Source: Roseibium litorale (lineage in GTDB: Bacteria > Pseudomonadota > Alphaproteobacteria > Rhizobiales > Stappiaceae). From it: a stretch of 64,000 nucleotides of DNA. Location: NCBI RefSeq assembly GCF_014842915.1, contig NZ_JACYXI010000016.1, positions 40,488 through 104,487 of the forward strand, given 5' to 3'. Each line of letters opens with the position of its first letter. Positions within the stretch are counted from its first letter, which is position 1. The translations under genes were made by a program, and so were the position numbers. Shown here one piece after another: positions 53,437-61,126 of this stretch. The notes beneath the pieces are model-generated. The model saw only the letters and a program-made list of their open reading frames with translations, was not told where the DNA came from and did not search any database.

Positions 53437-54602
53437 TTCACCCGCTCCAGAATGGACACATAGTTGGCGACGGCTGCACCGCCCATATTGAAGACACCGG
53501 CAAGCTGAACGTCATCGAGCTGCATCTCGCCAGCCTCGCCCGCCAGCTGCATAGCGGCCATCACGTGCTGGGAAACGCCGGTTGCCCCCAGCGGATGACC
53601 ACGTGACTTGAGCCCGCCGGACGGATTGACCGGCAGCTTGCCGTCCCGCGCGGAGATCCCTTCGCGGATCACGCGTCCGCCCTGACCGCGTTCTGCAAGA
53701 CCCATGGCCTCATATTCCAGAAGCTCGGCAATGGTGAAACAGTCGTGGGTCTCGACCATATCGAGATCATCAAGGGTGAGCCCCGCTTCCTCCAGCGAGG
53801 CTTTCCAGGCGCCGCGTGCGCCCCGGAACTCGGTCACATCCCGACGTGAAAGCGCCAGCACATCATTCACCTGATTGCGGGCGCGGAAGGCAATCGCCCG
53901 GTTAAGCGATGCAGCCACATCTGGCGCTGCCACGATGATCGCCGCTGCCCCATCGGAAATCAGCGAGCAATCCGTCCGCCGCAAGGGGCCTGCGACGAGT
54001 GGGTTCTTGTCGGAGACCGTGTTGCAGAAAGCGACGCCAAAGTCCTTCTGCATGTGAGCGTAAGGGTTCAAAAGCCCGTTGCGGTGGTTCTTGGCCGAGA
54101 TCATCGCCAGCTCTTCGGAATGATCGCCATTTTCCTGAAAATAGGTCTGGGCGATCTTGCCGAAGATCCCGGCGAAGCCGGCCTCCACCTGATCCTCTTC
54201 GGCCCGGTAGCAGCCGCTGAGCATGATGTCGCCCGCCCGCGCGGTCGGAACGGCCGTCATTTTCTCGGCACCGACCACAAGGGCAACTTTGCCCCGCCCA
54301 GCTGCGATGAAATCCATGGCCGCGTAAAGCGCTGCGGAGCCTGTGGCGCAGGCGTTCTCAAGCCGCGCGGCCGGCACATTGCGCAAGCCGTCCATGGCCA
54401 TGCCTACCAGAGCGCCCTCAAAGGCCTGGGGCGAAAACCCATTGTTGAAGACGCCCACAAAAATACCGTCGACATCTTCAGCACCAAGACCTGCATGGTC
54501 CAGCGCTGCCGGCACCACTTCCGCCATCAGCCCCTCAAGCCCCGGCGTTTCGGATTTGCCGAACTTGGTGTGAGCCCAGCCCACGATCTGTGCGTGTTCC
54601 AT
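53433..54602 (-). CDS. Thiolase-family protein, SCP-x-like
   Basis: A thiolase fold of 389 residues. The active cysteine lies in LENACATGSAALYAAMD near 86, ETHDCFTIAE near 291 is the SCP-x/steroid-type signature in place of the usual NEAF, and the histidine lies in GGLKSRGHPLGATG near 340. The classical C-terminal CxG motif is absent (FNMGGAAVANY), a feature of this SCP-x-like subgroup. Members cleave CoA esters of branched or cyclic acids. It overlaps the acyl-CoA ligase gene and follows the IclR gene by 29 bases. Direction (cleavage rather than synthesis) is inferred from the operon. Confidence 0.88.
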   Translation of the reverse strand: MEHAQIVGWAHTKFGKSETPGLEGLMAEVVPAALDHAGLGAEDVDGIFVGVFNNGFSPQAFEGALVGMAMDGLRNVPAARLENACATGSAALYAAMDFIAAGRGKVALVVGAEKMTAVPTARAGDIMLSGCYRAEEDQVEAGFAGIFGKIAQTYFQENGDHSEELAMISAKNHRNGLLNPYAHMQKDFGVAFCNTVSDKNPLVAGPLRRTDCSLISDGAAAIIVAAPDVAASLNRAIAFRARNQVNDVLALSRRDVTEFRGARGAWKASLEEAGLTLDDLDMVETHDCFTIAELLEYEAMGLAERGQGGRVIREGISARDGKLPVNPSGGLKSRGHPLGATGVSQHVMAAMQLAGEAGEMQLDDVQLAGVFNMGGAAVANYVSILERVK

Positions 54603-54631
54603 CTGTCCTCCTCCCGGACCAGTCCAAGCGG

Positions 54632-55453
54632 CTAAGCCGTGCTCGGACTGTTGAAATCGAGCTTTCTGTTGAGTTTCTTTTCGATGACGCGTTTCTCCCG
54701 TTTCAGAAGTTCAGCAATCATCTGCTGGCGTTCCGGCGTCATGCGCGTATCGATAGCCGCCACGGACAGGGCGCCTATTGGCTCGCCACCTGGTCCGGCA
54801 ATCGCGATGCCCAGCGCCCAGGAATTCGGCAGATAGAGCCCCGGATTGACGGACCAGCCCCGTTCCCGTGTCTCGTGCCTGTGTTGCCGCAAGAGCTCCG
54901 GCGAATAGCCGGGATAGTCGCTTGCAAGAAGCTCCGCCGTATCCTCAATCACCGCCTCGGCTTCCGCGTCTGCCAGTGCAGCCAGGATCGCCATCGCCCC
55001 GGCACCAACGCCCAGAGGGTGCCGTTGCCCAGCCTGAAGGGCATGGGTGCGGATGGGATAAGGACCATCTTCCCGGTGCAGGCAGATCGAGTGCGATCCG
55101 CGCCGGATGGAGAGGAAACTGGTGTCGCCACTGTCCCGGGACAGCGCCAGAAGACTGTCCATCGCGAGATCGAGAAGGTTGAACCGGCGGCTGGCCATCA
55201 GGCCAATGACATAGCTTTCCGGCCCGAGCGCATAGGTCCGCTTGGCTTCGTCCTGCTCGACGAAACCGGCACGAATGAGCGCAAGCAGCATGCGCCGCAC
55301 AGTCGGGCGGCTGAGACCGCTTTCGTCCACCAAGACATTGATCGGGACGGACTTTCCGCCGGAGCGGGCAAGTGCCGACAGCAGGCCCAACGCCCTGTCA
55401 ACGCTCTGAGCCCCCACTGCATCACCCGGTTTCTGTTGCGCCGCAGTATCCAT
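54632..55453 (-). CDS. IclR-family transcriptional regulator of the TRAP/CoA-ligase locus
   Basis: The N-terminal winged helix (about 15-75) reads VDRALGLLSALARSGGKSVP, then SGLSRPTVRRMLLALIRAGF. The effector domain covers about 95-255 and includes RHPLGVGAGAMAILAAL. Length is 273 residues. It is divergent from the TRAP operon and heads the minus-strand run of thiolase, ligase and PPC genes. Two identical-format inverted repeats flank the shared promoter region, one of them covering this gene's start codon, which is a classic arrangement for self-repression. The effector is unknown. Confidence 0.92.
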   Translation of the reverse strand: MDTAAQQKPGDAVGAQSVDRALGLLSALARSGGKSVPINVLVDESGLSRPTVRRMLLALIRAGFVEQDEAKRTYALGPESYVIGLMASRRFNLLDLAMDSLLALSRDSGDTSFLSIRRGSHSICLHREDGPYPIRTHALQAGQRHPLGVGAGAMAILAALADAEAEAVIEDTAELLASDYPGYSPELLRQHRHETRERGWSVNPGLYLPNSWALGIAIAGPGGEPIGALSVAAIDTRMTPERQQMIAELLKREKRVIEKKLNRKLDFNSPSTA

Positions 55454-55462
55454 ATTATGGAT
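55448..55462. promoter_or_regulatory. IclR operator candidate 1, ATCCA-N5-TGGAT
   Basis: ATCCA and TGGAT are exact inverted repeats around TATTA; with flanking bases the palindrome runs 55447-55463 (TATCCATA, T, TATGGATA). It overlaps the IclR start codon, so bound repressor would block its own gene. The same arrangement recurs at 55577-55591. Confidence 0.7.
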
Positions 55463-55576
55463 ATTTCCTATTATCGCTTTCGATCATTCTGAAATGAAAT
55501 TTCAAAATGCGCAATAGAATGGCGTTTTTCTCTTACATTTTTCGAGAGATAGCGTTACGCTCCCGTCAGCGCTAAC

Positions 55577-55591
55577 ATCCACGATATGGAT
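55577..55591. promoter_or_regulatory. IclR operator candidate 2, ATCCA-N5-TGGAT
   Basis: ATCCA and TGGAT again, with the same five-base spacer length (CGATA) and half-sites identical to site 1. It lies about 60 bases upstream of the TRAP binding-protein start, a place suited to control of the TRAP operon. Centres of the two sites are 129 bases apart. The remaining bases between 55463 and 55652 show no other clear signal. Confidence 0.7.
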
Positions 55592-55652
55592 ATATGCCTT
55601 CTCTATACGAGGGCTAAGTCATGACGATGAAGGCGCACTGGGAGGAAAACAC

Positions 55653-56675
55653 ATGAAGACTTTTGCACTTGCCGCTGCCGCGGCATTGTCCCTCACCTAT
55701 TCCGCTTCGGCTGAAACGCTTGTCATGCAGAGCGTCTATCCGTCGTCCCTGCCGCTCTTGGGAGACAGCGGGATCAACCTGACCAAGCAGGTTGAGGCGC
55801 TGACCAACGGCGAACTCAAGATCGAGTTCAACGAACCGGGCGCCATCGTTGGCGGCAATGAAATGTGGGACGCGATCTCCACCGGCGCTGTCGATGCCGG
55901 CTGGTACAGCCCCGGCTTCGCGCAGGGCATCATTCCCTCAGCCGCAATCTTTACCGCTGTTCCCTTCGGCCCGGATATCCGCGCCTATACCGCATGGTGG
56001 TACTATGGCGGCGGCAAGGACATCTGGGCGGACATCACGGCCAAGTACAACATCCATACCGAACTCTGCGCCATCCTGGTTCCGGAAGCTTCCGGCTGGT
56101 TTGCCAAGGAAATCAACAAGCCCGAAGACCTCAAGGGCTTGAAGATGCGCATCTTCGGTCTGGGTGCCGCTGTCATGGGCAAGCTGGGCGCCGAAGCCCA
56201 GTCCATGCCGGTCGCCGACACGATGACAGGCCTTCGCCTCGGCACCATCGATGCGGCGGAAGTCTCCTTCCCGCTGATCGACAAGGCCGTCGGGATGAAC
56301 GAATACGCCAAGCACTACTACTTCCCCGGCTGGCACCAGCAGACGTCTCTGATCACGTTCATTGCAAACCAGGATGTCTGGGACGGCCTCAGTGATCAGC
56401 AGCGCGCCGCTATTCAGACGGCTTGTCAGGCAAACGTTGCCATGACGGCAGCAGAAGGTGAAGCCAAGCAGCTCAAGCCGCTGGAAGAGCTGAAAGCCGC
56501 CGGCGTACAGGTTCACCAGTGGAACCCCGAGATGATGGCTGCTTTCTCCAACGCCTGGGATGAAGTTGCCGCCGAGCAGTCGGCAGCAGACCCCGACTTC
56601 AAACGCGCTTGGGACAGCCTCAACGAGTTCCGCCAGAACTTCAAGACCTGGTCCGACCTCGCGTACCTCAAGTGA
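55653..56675 (+). CDS. TRAP transporter substrate-binding protein (DctP family)
   Basis: The periplasmic receptor of the second TRAP system. The signal peptide (MKTFALAAAAALSLTYSAS) is cut after ASA near residue 20. The DctP core includes the ligand arginine region LKGLKMRIFGLGAAVMGKLG near 165-185 and an LRLGTIDAAEVSFPLIDKAV stretch near 193. The mature protein is 320 residues. GGGAGGA stands six bases before ATG 55653. It is the first gene of an operon that continues through the small and large permeases and two SDRs. The neighbouring CoA ligase suggests a carboxylate ligand. Confidence 0.93.
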   Translation: MKTFALAAAAALSLTYSASAETLVMQSVYPSSLPLLGDSGINLTKQVEALTNGELKIEFNEPGAIVGGNEMWDAISTGAVDAGWYSPGFAQGIIPSAAIFTAVPFGPDIRAYTAWWYYGGGKDIWADITAKYNIHTELCAILVPEASGWFAKEINKPEDLKGLKMRIFGLGAAVMGKLGAEAQSMPVADTMTGLRLGTIDAAEVSFPLIDKAVGMNEYAKHYYFPGWHQQTSLITFIANQDVWDGLSDQQRAAIQTACQANVAMTAAEGEAKQLKPLEELKAAGVQVHQWNPEMMAAFSNAWDEVAAEQSAADPDFKRAWDSLNEFRQNFKTWSDLAYLK

Positions 56676-56682
56676 TCCGCCA

Positions 56683-56705
56683 GGCCGGGTGCTCCGCGCC
56701 CGGCC
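56683..56705 (+). promoter_or_regulatory. Intercistronic hairpin after the second TRAP binding-protein gene
   Basis: GGCCGGGTGC pairs with GCGCCCGGCC (one U-G pair) around a three-base loop, seven bases past the stop codon and before the small permease gene. There is no T tract. It has the same placement as the hairpins after the other three transporter receptors. Confidence 0.7.
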
Positions 56706-56732
56706 ACACCTGCATCTTCTCAGGTAGATCCA

Positions 56733-57266
56733 ATGAATACCTTGTTGCGGCTCTCAGATCTGCTGGCTATGCCATGCCGTCTTGCTGCCCGCCTGTGCGG
56801 CTGGCTGCTGATGGCACTCATGGCGGTCATCCTCTATGACGTTGTGGGCCGGCGCTTCTTTTCAACCGGCTCCTTCAAGCTGCAGGAGCTTGAATGGCAT
56901 ATTCATGGCGCAATTGCCGTGCTCTGCTTTGGCTGGGCCTATCTGGCCAACGCCCATGTGCGGATCGATATATTCTCCGCCAATATGCGCCGGAACACGA
57001 CGCTCTGGATCGAGATCTTCGCCATAGCGGCCTTTCTCATTCCCTTCATGGTGCTGCTGACCTGGTTTGGCTATGACTTCGTTCTGCGCGCTTTCGAGCG
57101 CGGCGAAGGCAGCCCCGGGGGCGTCGGCCTGCCGAACCGCTGGATCATCAAGTCAATGATCCCCATCGCTGCCATCCTGACCATCTCCGGCGGACTGGCC
57201 GTGCTCTTCAGGGCCATCGTCGCCCTGCGCCGTCCGGACCTCTTGCAAGACCCCTGGGAGCGTTAA
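56733..57266 (+). CDS. TRAP transporter small permease (DctQ family)
   Basis: The small membrane subunit of the second TRAP system: four hydrophobic segments and the DctQ signature LQELEWHIHGAIAVLCFGWA near residues 49-68, then YLANAHVRIDIF. Length of 177 residues is the family norm, in contrast to the 345-residue DctQ at 12939-13976. It is three bases from the large permease gene, so translation is probably coupled. The hairpin upstream separates it from the receptor gene. Confidence 0.92.
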   Translation: MNTLLRLSDLLAMPCRLAARLCGWLLMALMAVILYDVVGRRFFSTGSFKLQELEWHIHGAIAVLCFGWAYLANAHVRIDIFSANMRRNTTLWIEIFAIAAFLIPFMVLLTWFGYDFVLRAFERGEGSPGGVGLPNRWIIKSMIPIAAILTISGGLAVLFRAIVALRRPDLLQDPWER

Positions 57267-57269
57267 GCC

Positions 57270-58637
57270 ATGGTCGAGCTCATCTCCTCCATCCTGCCGG
57301 GCGCCATGTTCCTGTCGCTGATCGTGCTTCTGTTCTCAGGCGCACCGGTCGCGATCATGCTGATGGGCATCAGCCTCGTCTTCGGCCTTCTGGCCATGTG
57401 GACGGGAGACATGAAGCTGGTCCACGCCACGCTTCTGCCCAACCGGATCTTCTCCGGCACCATCGACAATGCAGTTCTGGTCGCAGCCCCCATGTTCATC
57501 TTCATGGGGCTGATCATGGAAAAAACCCGGATCGCTGAAGACCTGCTGCTCACCTTGCAGCGGCTGATGAGGGTTATCCCAGGCGGCCTCGCCCTCGCTG
57601 TCATTCTGATGGGCACGATCCTGGCTGCAGCCACCGGGATCATCGGCGCGTCGGTCGTCATGCTGACCATGCTCGCCATTCCGACCATGATCGAACGCGG
57701 ATATGACAAGGGCCTTTCCGCTGGAACGGTTGCCTCCGCTGGCACCCTCGGCATTCTGATCCCACCATCGGTCATGCTGGTGTTCATGGGCGACCTGCTT
57801 TCGGTTTCCCTGGGCAGACTTTTCATTGCAGCCCTTCTACCAGGGCTCCTGCTGGCTGGCTGCTACGTTGTCTATATCGTCGTCCGCTCGTTCCTCCAGC
57901 CGTCTCTCGCCCCAAAGGCGCCGCCGCCCACTGCCGAAGAGTCTCAGGGCCTCTGGCTGGAAGCTGCCAAGTCCGTTCTCGCGCCGCTCGTTATGATCAT
58001 TGCCGTTCTGGGGTCGATCCTTGGAGGTGTCGCAACTCCGACCGAGGCTTCCGGCGTCGGAGTGGCAGCCGCCCTTCTGCTCGGCCTTCTACGCGGACGC
58101 CTGTCCATGAAGGCCTTGAGAGAATCCATGGACGGGTCCGTCATTTCCCTGGGCATGCTGTTCTTTATCTTCGTGGGCGCCACAGCGTTTTCCTATATTT
58201 TCCGGAAAGTCGGCGGCGAGCATTTCATCGTCGAAACCGCCCGCGCCTTGCCCCTGGGCGACTGGGGGCTGCTGATGTCCATGATGGTGATGATCTTCAT
58301 CATGGGTTTCTTCTTCGACTGGATCGAAATCACTCTCATTATGCTGCCAATCTTTGCCCCGGTGGTGGCACTGATGGACCTGGGTGATCATGTCGAGAAG
58401 ACCCAGATGATCTACTGGTTCGCCATTCTGGTGTCTTTGAACCTTCAAACCAGCTTCCTGACCCCGCCCTTCGGCTTTGCTCTGTTCTATCTGAAGGGAG
58501 CTGCGGGGGACATGCTGACCATGCGCGACATCTACCGCGGCATCGTGCCTTTCGTTCTGGTGCAGCTGGTGCTTCTCGGACTGGTTATCGCCTTTCCGGA
58601 AATCGCGCTTTGGCTTCCAAATCAGGTGATCCAATGA
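57270..58637 (+). CDS. TRAP transporter large permease (DctM family)
   Basis: The sodium-coupled membrane subunit of the second TRAP system. It has the normal DctM layout of about 455 residues and 12 or so membrane segments, with GTLGILIPPSVMLVFMGD near 155-172 and NLQTSFLTPPFGFALFYLKG near 392-411. Unlike the large permease at 10249-12918, it has no C-terminal extension. Its stop overlaps the SDR start by four bases (ATGA), tying uptake to a dehydrogenase. Confidence 0.93.
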   Translation: MVELISSILPGAMFLSLIVLLFSGAPVAIMLMGISLVFGLLAMWTGDMKLVHATLLPNRIFSGTIDNAVLVAAPMFIFMGLIMEKTRIAEDLLLTLQRLMRVIPGGLALAVILMGTILAAATGIIGASVVMLTMLAIPTMIERGYDKGLSAGTVASAGTLGILIPPSVMLVFMGDLLSVSLGRLFIAALLPGLLLAGCYVVYIVVRSFLQPSLAPKAPPPTAEESQGLWLEAAKSVLAPLVMIIAVLGSILGGVATPTEASGVGVAAALLLGLLRGRLSMKALRESMDGSVISLGMLFFIFVGATAFSYIFRKVGGEHFIVETARALPLGDWGLLMSMMVMIFIMGFFFDWIEITLIMLPIFAPVVALMDLGDHVEKTQMIYWFAILVSLNLQTSFLTPPFGFALFYLKGAAGDMLTMRDIYRGIVPFVLVQLVLLGLVIAFPEIALWLPNQVIQ

Positions 58638-59455
58638 CAGCCGTTCTGAGAGGAGCAGGCCGGGTCGCCGGCAAACGCGTGGCTGTGATCGGAGCAGGCT
58701 CCGTGGGACCTGGATGGGGCAACGGCAAGGCGGCTGCAGTCCTTTATGCCCGCGAAGGCGGGCAGGTGCTGGCTGTTGACCGGGATGGCAAGGCAGCTGA
58801 TGAAACCGTGGAACTGATCCGCTCAGAAGGTGGATCGGCATGCGGTTTTGCCGGAGAAATGACCGATCCCGAAGCCGCACGGTCTACAATCGAGGCCATG
58901 ATCGGTGCCTTTGGCGGTCTGGACATCCTGCATTTCAATGTGGGCATCAGCACCCGCGGCGGCATTGAGGCCACCAGCTACGAGGACTGGCGCAAGGTTT
59001 TCAGCGTCAATCTGGACGCGGCCTTTCACATTACAAAGGCCGCCCTTCCCGTGCTGGAGCGGGACGGTGGAGGCGCGATCGTGTTCATCACCACACTCGC
59101 GGCCCATTTGAATGGGCCCTATCCCTATGTGGGGTACGAGACTTCCAAGGCAGCCCTCAGCCGCCTCTCCCGCAGCATCGCCATTGAATACGCCGCCCGC
59201 GGCGTGCGGTCCAACACGGTCGTTCCCGGAATGATCGACACGCCCCATGTGCATGCCCACGTCGCGACCTCGACCGACGCCGGGGCCGTCGCCTCGGCCC
59301 GCGCAGCCCAGGTCCCCATGAAACGTCAGGGCACGGGCTGGGATGTGGCGGAAGCCGCGCTCTTTCTCGCATCCGATGCCGCAGGCTTCATCACCGGCGC
59401 TGATCTTCCCGTTGATGGCGGCATGTCCATCCTGATGGGCAATGCCTCAGTCTGA
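58634..59455 (+). CDS. Short-chain dehydrogenase/reductase with altered active site
   Basis: An SDR of 273 residues co-translated with the TRAP large permease (four-base overlap). The nucleotide motif is VIGAGSVGPGWGNGKA near residues 17-32, and the catalytic Tyr/Lys pair is in YETSKAALSRLSRSI near 166. Two canonical positions differ: the NNAG element reads FNVG, and the catalytic serine position falls in FITTLAAHL, where serine is replaced by threonine or lost. Such changes may alter or abolish activity. The related SDR follows. ATG 58634 is chosen because of the overlap; the frame opens at 58610. Confidence 0.88.
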   Translation: MTAVLRGAGRVAGKRVAVIGAGSVGPGWGNGKAAAVLYAREGGQVLAVDRDGKAADETVELIRSEGGSACGFAGEMTDPEAARSTIEAMIGAFGGLDILHFNVGISTRGGIEATSYEDWRKVFSVNLDAAFHITKAALPVLERDGGGAIVFITTLAAHLNGPYPYVGYETSKAALSRLSRSIAIEYAARGVRSNTVVPGMIDTPHVHAHVATSTDAGAVASARAAQVPMKRQGTGWDVAEAALFLASDAAGFITGADLPVDGGMSILMGNASV

Positions 59456-59481
59456 TCTTTTGTTCTGGAGACCAACTTCAA

Positions 59482-60234
59482 ATGACACAGAAAATTGCTC
59501 TCGTGACGGGCGCCGCCCGGGGCATCGGCCTTGCGACCACAAAGCTTTTCCTGCGCGAAGGCTGGCAGGTTGCCATGATCGACCGTGACGTTCCCGCACT
59601 GGAAGAAGCATCGAGCGGCCTTGAAGGCGTGCAGGCTTTCGTTTGCGACGTCTCTATTCCGGACGCTGTCGACCAGCTTTTCAAGGACGTACTCGCCCGC
59701 TTTGGGCGGATTGACGCGCTGGTGAACAATGCAGGCGTCGCGGATTTCGGCCCCATTGAAGAAACCGACTTTGCCCGCTGGCGCCGGGTGATGGAGACCA
59801 ACCTGGATGGGGTGTTCCTGATGACCCAGGCTGCCACGCCCGCACTGAAGGAAACCAGAGGCGCGATCGTCAATATCGCGTCGATCTCCGGCCTTCGCGC
59901 CTCCACCCTGCGTGTTGCCTATGGCACGTCCAAGGCTGGTGTCATTCACCTGACCAAGCAGCAGGCGGCGGAACTTGGCGAATATGGCATCCGCGCCAAT
60001 TGCGTCTGTCCCGGTCCGGTGCGCACCAAGCTTGCCATGGCCGTCCACACGCCGGAGATCATTGCAGCCTATCACGATGCCATTCCGCTAAACCGCTATG
60101 GCTCTGAAGAAGAAATCGGCGAAGTGATCGTGTTTCTCTGCTCACCAAAGGCAAGCTACGTGACCGGGCAGGTGATTGCGTCCGACGGTGGTTTTGAAAG
60201 CACAGGCGTCGGCCTTCCAGCGCTTCGCACCTGA
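59482..60234 (+). CDS. Short-chain dehydrogenase/reductase (canonical)
   Basis: A classical SDR of 250 residues. The motifs are VTGAARGIGLATTKL near residues 8-22, NNAGVADFG near 84-92, the catalytic Ser in IASISGLRAS near 137 and Tyr/Lys in YGTSKAGVIHLTKQQ near 150. The C-terminal DGGFESTG is typical. A GGAGA ribosome site precedes ATG 59482. It probably oxidises a hydroxyl intermediate of the pathway fed by the TRAP transporter. Convergent with pcaR. Substrate not known. Confidence 0.93.
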   Translation: MTQKIALVTGAARGIGLATTKLFLREGWQVAMIDRDVPALEEASSGLEGVQAFVCDVSIPDAVDQLFKDVLARFGRIDALVNNAGVADFGPIEETDFARWRRVMETNLDGVFLMTQAATPALKETRGAIVNIASISGLRASTLRVAYGTSKAGVIHLTKQQAAELGEYGIRANCVCPGPVRTKLAMAVHTPEIIAAYHDAIPLNRYGSEEEIGEVIVFLCSPKASYVTGQVIASDGGFESTGVGLPALRT

Positions 60235-60258
60235 CGTGACCAGGCCTCCCAGGCCGGT

Positions 60259-61017
60259 TCAACGCAGCACGCGGCGCAACCCGTCTTGAACCTTGAGCAG
60301 CGCCGGGAGATAGAGCTGGATCAGATCGCCCGCCTCTGCCTGCACCGCAGCAACACCCGTGTTCAGCGCAGCGACCATCCGGCCGCTGCTGCCATAAAGT
60401 GGAACTGCGATCGACCGAAGTCCACTTTCCACCTCCTGGTCGATCACCGCATAGCCGTTCTCGCGCACAAGCCGGATCCGCTTCATGATCTCGTCCGGAT
60501 CCGTCAGGCTGAAAGCTGTACGGGGTGTCAGGTCGGAGGCTTCAATCAATGCCCGCGCTTCGGCTTCCGGCAGGCCGGAAACAAGCACCCGGCCCATGGA
60601 AGTGCAGTGGGCGGGTAGTCTCGAGCCGGGCATCAGACCGATGGACATCACCCTGCGCTGCACGGCACGGGCGATATAAACGATCTCGTTGTCGTCCAGG
60701 ATCGAGACGGACGTGGACTGCCCGATCTGCTCTGATAACTGATCCAGCCAGGGCTGTACCATCTGCGCCAAGGGCAGGGCCGCCAGTGCCCCCATGCCGA
60801 GGCGCATGATCCGGGGCGTCAGCGTGAAGAACTTGCCGTCATAGGCGGCATAGCCCAGTTCATGCAGGGTCAAGAGGCAACGCCGTGCGGTCGCCCGGTC
60901 GAGACCGGTAATCTCGCTGACATCGGAAATCGCCAGCTTCGGCCGCTCCGCCCGGAAGGCTTCAATCACCTTGAGCCCCTTTGCCAGCGAGCCAATGACG
61001 TCGGTTTTGTTCAACAT
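60259..61017 (-). CDS. pcaR: IclR-family regulator of the beta-ketoadipate genes (PcaR)
   Basis: An IclR-type protein of the PcaR/PobR subgroup. The N terminus DVIGSLAKGLKVIEAFRAER near residues 6-25 is the subgroup's hallmark, followed by the winged helix TGLDRATARRCLLTLHELGY near 43. The effector domain spans about 85-245. ATG 61017 is chosen; the frame extends to a GTG at 61062 that lacks conserved residues. Known relatives respond to beta-ketoadipate and activate pcaIJF. It is divergent from exactly those genes, and three repeats in the spacer look like its operators. Confidence 0.9.
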   Translation of the reverse strand: MLNKTDVIGSLAKGLKVIEAFRAERPKLAISDVSEITGLDRATARRCLLTLHELGYAAYDGKFFTLTPRIMRLGMGALAALPLAQMVQPWLDQLSEQIGQSTSVSILDDNEIVYIARAVQRRVMSIGLMPGSRLPAHCTSMGRVLVSGLPEAEARALIEASDLTPRTAFSLTDPDEIMKRIRLVRENGYAVIDQEVESGLRSIAVPLYGSSGRMVAALNTGVAAVQAEAGDLIQLYLPALLKVQDGLRRVLR

Positions 61018-61063
61018 GCGAACAGAATTCGTCACAATGCAAACAAAAGTCAATATGCGCACA
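61016..61063. promoter_or_regulatory. Three direct repeats in the pcaR-pcaI control region
   Basis: ATGCGAACA (61016-61024), ATGCAAACA (61037-61045) and ATGCGCACA (61055-61063) are near-identical, starting 21 and 18 bases apart. The first overlaps the pcaR start codon, and CGAA-N5-TTCG at 61019-61031 is an inverted repeat. PcaU/PobR-type regulators bind three similar short motifs, so this is a good operator candidate. Confidence 0.6.
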
Positions 61064-61126
61064 AATCCCGTCGCGCGAAAGCAGAGGCGGGATTAGGGTC
61101 CGCTCACCAAATCCGTGGAGGACATC

